Positions 59,866-64,000 of a stretch of 64,000 nucleotides of DNA are shown here, in pieces. Origin of the DNA: Amoebidium appalachense (lineage: Eukaryota; Ichthyosporea). Position numbers and translations under genes: made by a program. The notes under the pieces were generated by a model. The model was given only the letters and a program-made list of their open reading frames with translations, made no database searches and was not told the origin of the DNA. Numbering within the stretch: the stretch's first letter is position 1; every line of letters begins with the position of its first letter. The stretch covers positions 682,001-746,000 of the forward strand of contig CAVNZM010000009.1 in assembly GCA_963693365.1 (NCBI GenBank), in the 5' to 3' direction.

Positions 59866-61131
59866 TGTATGATAGTGTGTGTGTGTGTGAGGGGGGGGGG
59901 GGGGGGGAGGGGAGGAGGAGGTGGGGGGAGGTGGAAGGGGACAAGTCAAAAAAAACACCGCCGAGTCACTCTGTGTAATGTATCAGTAGCATCGTGGAGC
60001 ACCTGAACACATGGATTGTATTGGTCGTCCCAATGCCCGAAACTAGCCAAATTAGGCATGTCTGGTAGCAGAAGTTTTCATATGATACATGTGCCCCTAT
60101 GTCTGTGTTTGTGGTTGGAGGAAAAGGGGTGAGCTTAAGGTAAAACGATATTGTTTTATGATCATAGGATCGAGGCATTTTGGGAAGAAAATGAGGGGAG
60201 TGAAAAAGAAGGGGAGGAGGTGGTGGTGCGGATATGGATTGTGTGTGTGTTTTTTTTGCAGGGGAGGGAGGGGGGGGGGGGGGGGGATGGGGGGGACTAG
60301 GGGAGAAGACAAGAGTGTGTACACTGCTAACCAAAAAGGCTACGACTGCGTGCTGTGTGTTGGTTGGGAAGTTTTGGGACTGAAAATGGGGCGTTTGACG
60401 ACCCCAGGAGGGGTTGGGGGGGAGGAAGGTGGGGAGAAGGGGGGGGGGGGGGGGGGGGGGGGGGGGGGCTGGTATTTTGGGGAGGAGGGGGGGAGAGATG
60501 GGGGCGGGTTGAATGGGTGTGTGAGTGGGGGGGGGGGGGGTAGATCGACCTACCCAATGGTTGGTGAAATCACCATCTACAGCCACCGAGGCAAAGCTCC
60601 GTGCAGGGTTAACTCACACCCTGTGAATGGAATGAGAAGAATGTGCGCTAGAAAGACAGATAGACCAATGGCAAGGCACGCCATCGTGGCCGTCCTCCCC
60701 TTGGGGCTGTCTGCTGATTGGTCAACGGTGACAGAAAAAACGGTGAATGTGAGAAGGGCGGTTCCACATGTTTCTAGAAGGATTCCCTGGACTGTGGTGA
60801 CGTCATGAGCCAATCTGTTGCGTCCCATTCGCCCGTGGTAGACGGCGGGAACCATGGCTGAGAGGAGGGCAACCCCGCACGTGGCACCGATCATCTTTTA
60901 TTCGGGATTTAAAATTTAGTTGTAATGTTAAAACTTAATTAGTTTGTGTTTGTTAGGGACCCTTCGGGCGAGGTACTTAAAAGGATGTGGCGACAAAAGG
61001 CAACGAAAGTGAGAGGCATGGGCAACGGGTATGTCGTAATAGGGGAAGCTTTTACTCACTAAATAAACCGGCAAGAAACCGAAATGTATTCAAGAAATGC
61101 TGCAATCCTGTGTGCGTTCTGTATAAGTGTG

Positions 61132-61222
<91 letters not shown>

Positions 61223-61223
61223 A

Positions 61224-61255
<32 letters not shown>

Positions 61256-61532
61256 TGTGTGTGTGTGTGTGTGGGTGTTTGGGGGGGGGGGGAGGAGGGG
61301 TTTTGGGGGGGATGGGGGGGTTGGAGGGGAGGGGGCAGGAGGTTGTGTAGGAAGCAGGTGGGGCCCGGAGAGAAAGGGTCGTATTCATCATGGGGAAGAG
61401 GGGCGGGTGGGCGTGGGGGGGGGTGGGGGGAGGGATTGTGCGTAAACAGAGGCTGCATATTTCACTAGTGGCGAAAAATACCAAAGAACAGAAACTTTTC
61501 CAGAATAGTGGTGGACAACTGAACGGAGAAGG

Positions 61533-61581
<49 letters not shown>

Positions 61582-61954
61582 GGCCTGGGGGGCACCGGAG
61601 ACCCCTGAGCCTGCAGAGGCGACGGGGGGAGCGGGGGAAAAGGGGGGGGGGGGGGGAGCTTCACCGTGCCCCCAAAAGAAGACACGAGAAGTCAGTGAGC
61701 ATGCAAAAGGGTAAGGGAGGAAGGCAGGGGGGAGGGGGGAGGGAGGTGGGGGGGATTGACACGAGTGGAGGGGGATATGGACGAGGGGGGGGGGGGGGGG
61801 GGGAGGAAGGGGGGGAGGGGGGAGGGTGGGGGGGGGGGCGCATCCACTATGATTCAGGCTTCTTTCTTCCCCCTCCACCCCACCCCCTTCCCTCCCAGAA
61901 TCTGTTGCTGACTCTTTCGTCTTCTTCTTCTTCTTTTTTTTTTGTGTGTGCTTA

Positions 61955-62023
<69 letters not shown>

Positions 62024-62431
62024 TTAATTTAGAGTCATTTCATTTTCCCCGGGGGGGGGGAGGGGGGGGAGGGGGGGGGGGAGGAAAAAGGTTGGGAGGG
62101 GAGGGGGGCATACCTGTGCCACGACATAGCACACACCCAACAGGGGGTCCATCTTCTTATACACACACATGGCCACAGTCACAGCGGGATTAAGGTGGCC
62201 CCCACTCACTGGCCCAATCGCATGCGCCAAAACAAAGATGCTAATGCCAAAACTTAAAGCAATAGTTAAAATATCCGACGAATCGCGTAGTTTTCCCGCA
62301 GCACTCACACCAGTGCTCATCACCGTGCCGATGGTGACTAGAAGGAAGAAGAACATTCCAAAGAATTCTGCAATGACTGAGCGCAGCGCCTTGCGGTGAC
62401 CAAACATCTCGCGGATATTGAAGTTGGCCAT
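59071..62431 (-). CDS. Aquaporin (MIP family) with a one-base frame break
   Basis: Membrane channel for water or small solutes. Three exons: 62431-62114, 60894-60554, 59247-59071. Exon 1 gives the cytosolic start, TM1, and the first pore loop GGHLNPAVTV (NPA at 81-83). It ends YVVAQ at a donor. Exon 2 resumes MIGATCGVALLSAM and reaches IPFTGC, after which the second pore motif VNPARSF is one frame off; a single base near 60615 is missing. Exon 3 (IFWLGPIIGGVLGASLHQI) continues exactly after TNHW. With the base restored the chain would be about 278 aa, normal for the family. The NPAR arginine and a Cys before it are compatible with a classical water-selective or mixed aquaporin. Introns contain (CA)n and C-tracts on the transcript strand. 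Confidence 0.85.
61137..61272. repeat. (TG)n / (CGTG)n block in aquaporin intron 1
   Basis: About 40 TG units, eight CGTG tetranucleotides, then TG again. The tetranucleotide is the same as in the GT64 introns. Confidence 0.9.
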
Positions 62432-62584
62432 TTTGCCACCAACTGCAAATCACAGGTTTGAGAACTGCATCCGGAATAAGCACTGTAGCATCTATGACAC
62501 AACCTGTAAGTTATTTTTATATTGGTAGCCTTCCCGATTTGTCATTGCAAACTCCCCCCCTCCTCCTCCCACTTCACGCCCCCC

Positions 62585-62615
<31 letters not shown>

Positions 62616-62766
62616 AAAAAAAAAACGAAAGAAAAGAAAAGAAAAGAAACACCTGCTTGCAAATTCAAGGCAACCTTGAATAAAACAGCCTCATAAAGAA
62701 GAAATCGTTGTGTGTGCGTGTGTGCGGGCGGCGGCGGCGGCTGCGGCGGCGGCGGTGGTGGTGGGT

Positions 62767-62797
<31 letters not shown>

Positions 62798-63211
62798 GGG
62801 GGGGGGGGTCGGATCCTTATGAAATTTCAAGTGACTATCTTTTTTATCTACTTGTGTTGCATTATGTGCCGGCTAGTATACAGCGCCAGATGCCGTTTTA
62901 CTTGCATTTGGCTACATGGTGCATGTATGCACCTAAGCGGCATCCCAGGGGAGCAAGGGAGGATCTTTCCTAGAGTTGATTTGTTGGTTGGTTTAGTGTT
63001 CGTCCGGGACTTCCGCTGGTTCATTTTTATATGTGTGTAATGTTAGGCCGTAATGGCGTGCTAGCGTAGCTAATGGCACCGTAGCATCCTAGCTAGAGTA
63101 TAGTCGGTGTTGAATGGATTTGACGGTAGTTCCGCTGAGGGATTCCTAGGGGTCCCTCCGGGAACAAAACGGGGTAAAAAGATTTACTATGACGGTGTAC
63201 ATATCTGTGTT

Positions 63212-63287
<76 letters not shown>

Positions 63288-63293
63288 ATTCTT

Positions 63294-63335
<42 letters not shown>

Positions 63336-63484
63336 GTAGAGGGGAAATAGAAGGGAAATAGATGACAGAGAGTGATAAATAATAATAATCGGGCTGGTTG
63401 ACCATATATTTATAGATTATACCGTGTACAAGCAGTGTAATAAGAACCAGTGAGCTTACAAGGGTGCTCTGCCAACGTTAGTTA

Positions 63485-63579
<95 letters not shown>

Positions 63580-63681
63580 GGTGTCACCGTGTGTGTGTGT
63601 GTGTCACAGTGTGTGTGCGTGCGTGTGCGTGTGTCCGCGCGTGTTGTGTGTGTGTACATGTGTGACAGTGCCAGTGTGTGC

Positions 63682-63713
<32 letters not shown>

Positions 63714-63845
63714 CAGTGTGTGTGTGCGTGTGTGTGTGTGCGCGCGCGTGCGTGCGTGTGTGTGTGTGTCAGGTGCGTGTGTGCTCGCCAGCGTGCGTGC
63801 ATGTGTGTGTTTGTGCTTGTGTGTGTATGTGGCGTGCTCGTGCCT

Positions 63846-63937
<92 letters not shown>

Positions 63938-64000
63938 CTTGTCACGGGGTGCTTGTGCTTTTGTATGTCTGCGCCAGCACTATACGCAGTGCGGCTCGGT
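62432..64000. other. Upstream of the aquaporin gene, no gene seen
   Basis: 62432-62540 is the probable leader/promoter of the minus-strand aquaporin gene. C- and A-tracts at 62578-62650, a GCG/GGC-rich patch at 62725-62765, and a G-run at 62780-62808 follow. 62820-63200 is unique sequence with no supported ORF. The rest is (TG)n at 63209-63342, 63486-63570 and 63846-63935 with CGTG and CAGTG variants between. Confidence 0.55.

Noticed and set aside
63486-63935. TG-rich sequence at the window end considered as telomeric or subtelomeric repeat
   Set aside because: Plain (TG)n with CGTG and CAGTG variants, similar to internal blocks; no TTAGGG-type unit.

Overview
The window is nuclear DNA of an intron-rich eukaryote. 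Gene products include an SH2-domain adaptor with SH3-ligand motifs, an SQSTM1/p62-type autophagy receptor (PB1-ZZ-UBA), an EXTL2-like GT64 glycosyltransferase, an SLC45/GPH-type 12-TM sugar transporter, an aquaporin, an MscS-type channel, a short-chain dehydrogenase, an F-box/LRR protein and a single-finger C2H2 protein. SH2 signalling together with EXTL2-like and p62-like genes suggests a unicellular relative of animals (an ichthyosporean such as Sphaeroforma would fit). That is inference; nothing here proves the species.

Layout. 0.36-2.3 kb: F-box/LRR gene (+), with a decayed copy of its 3' end at 4.9-5.9 kb. 3.5-4.2 kb: unrecognised protein with a duplicated Cys/His module (-). 7-12.7 kb: SH2 adaptor (+). 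15-20.4 kb: MscS-like channel (-). 20.99-29.34 kb: ten-exon SDR gene (+), divergent from the channel gene across a CCAAT/CRE/E2F-like promoter and hosting a PIF/Harbinger-like element in its last intron. 29.3-33.4 kb: no supported gene. 33.4-34.5 kb: C2H2 gene (+). 35.7-41.1 kb: GT64 gene (-), divergent from p62 at 42.2-43.5 kb (+). 44-50 kb: repeats and unresolved coding islands. 50.4-51.8 kb: intronless transporter (+). 52-57 kb: unresolved coding islands. 59.1-62.4 kb: aquaporin (-).

Introns and intergenic DNA are packed with (CA)n, poly(C) and some CGTG tetranucleotide or minisatellite arrays. Three patterns go beyond ordinary annotation. First, sense-strand (CA)n or C-tracts lie directly upstream of most 3' splice sites. 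Second, a dispersed SINE-like repeat with a B-box-like motif ends in a poly(C) tract in every copy. Third, CCAAT pentamers and TGACGTCA octamers are unusually dense, even inside exons. Some coding regions carry single-base frame breaks at or near homopolymers, so assembly error must be weighed against decay.

The genes do not form an obvious pathway; they look like an ordinary gene neighbourhood. Exon joins given here were worked out by eye from splice motifs, codon phase and protein continuity, and have not been checked against transcripts.
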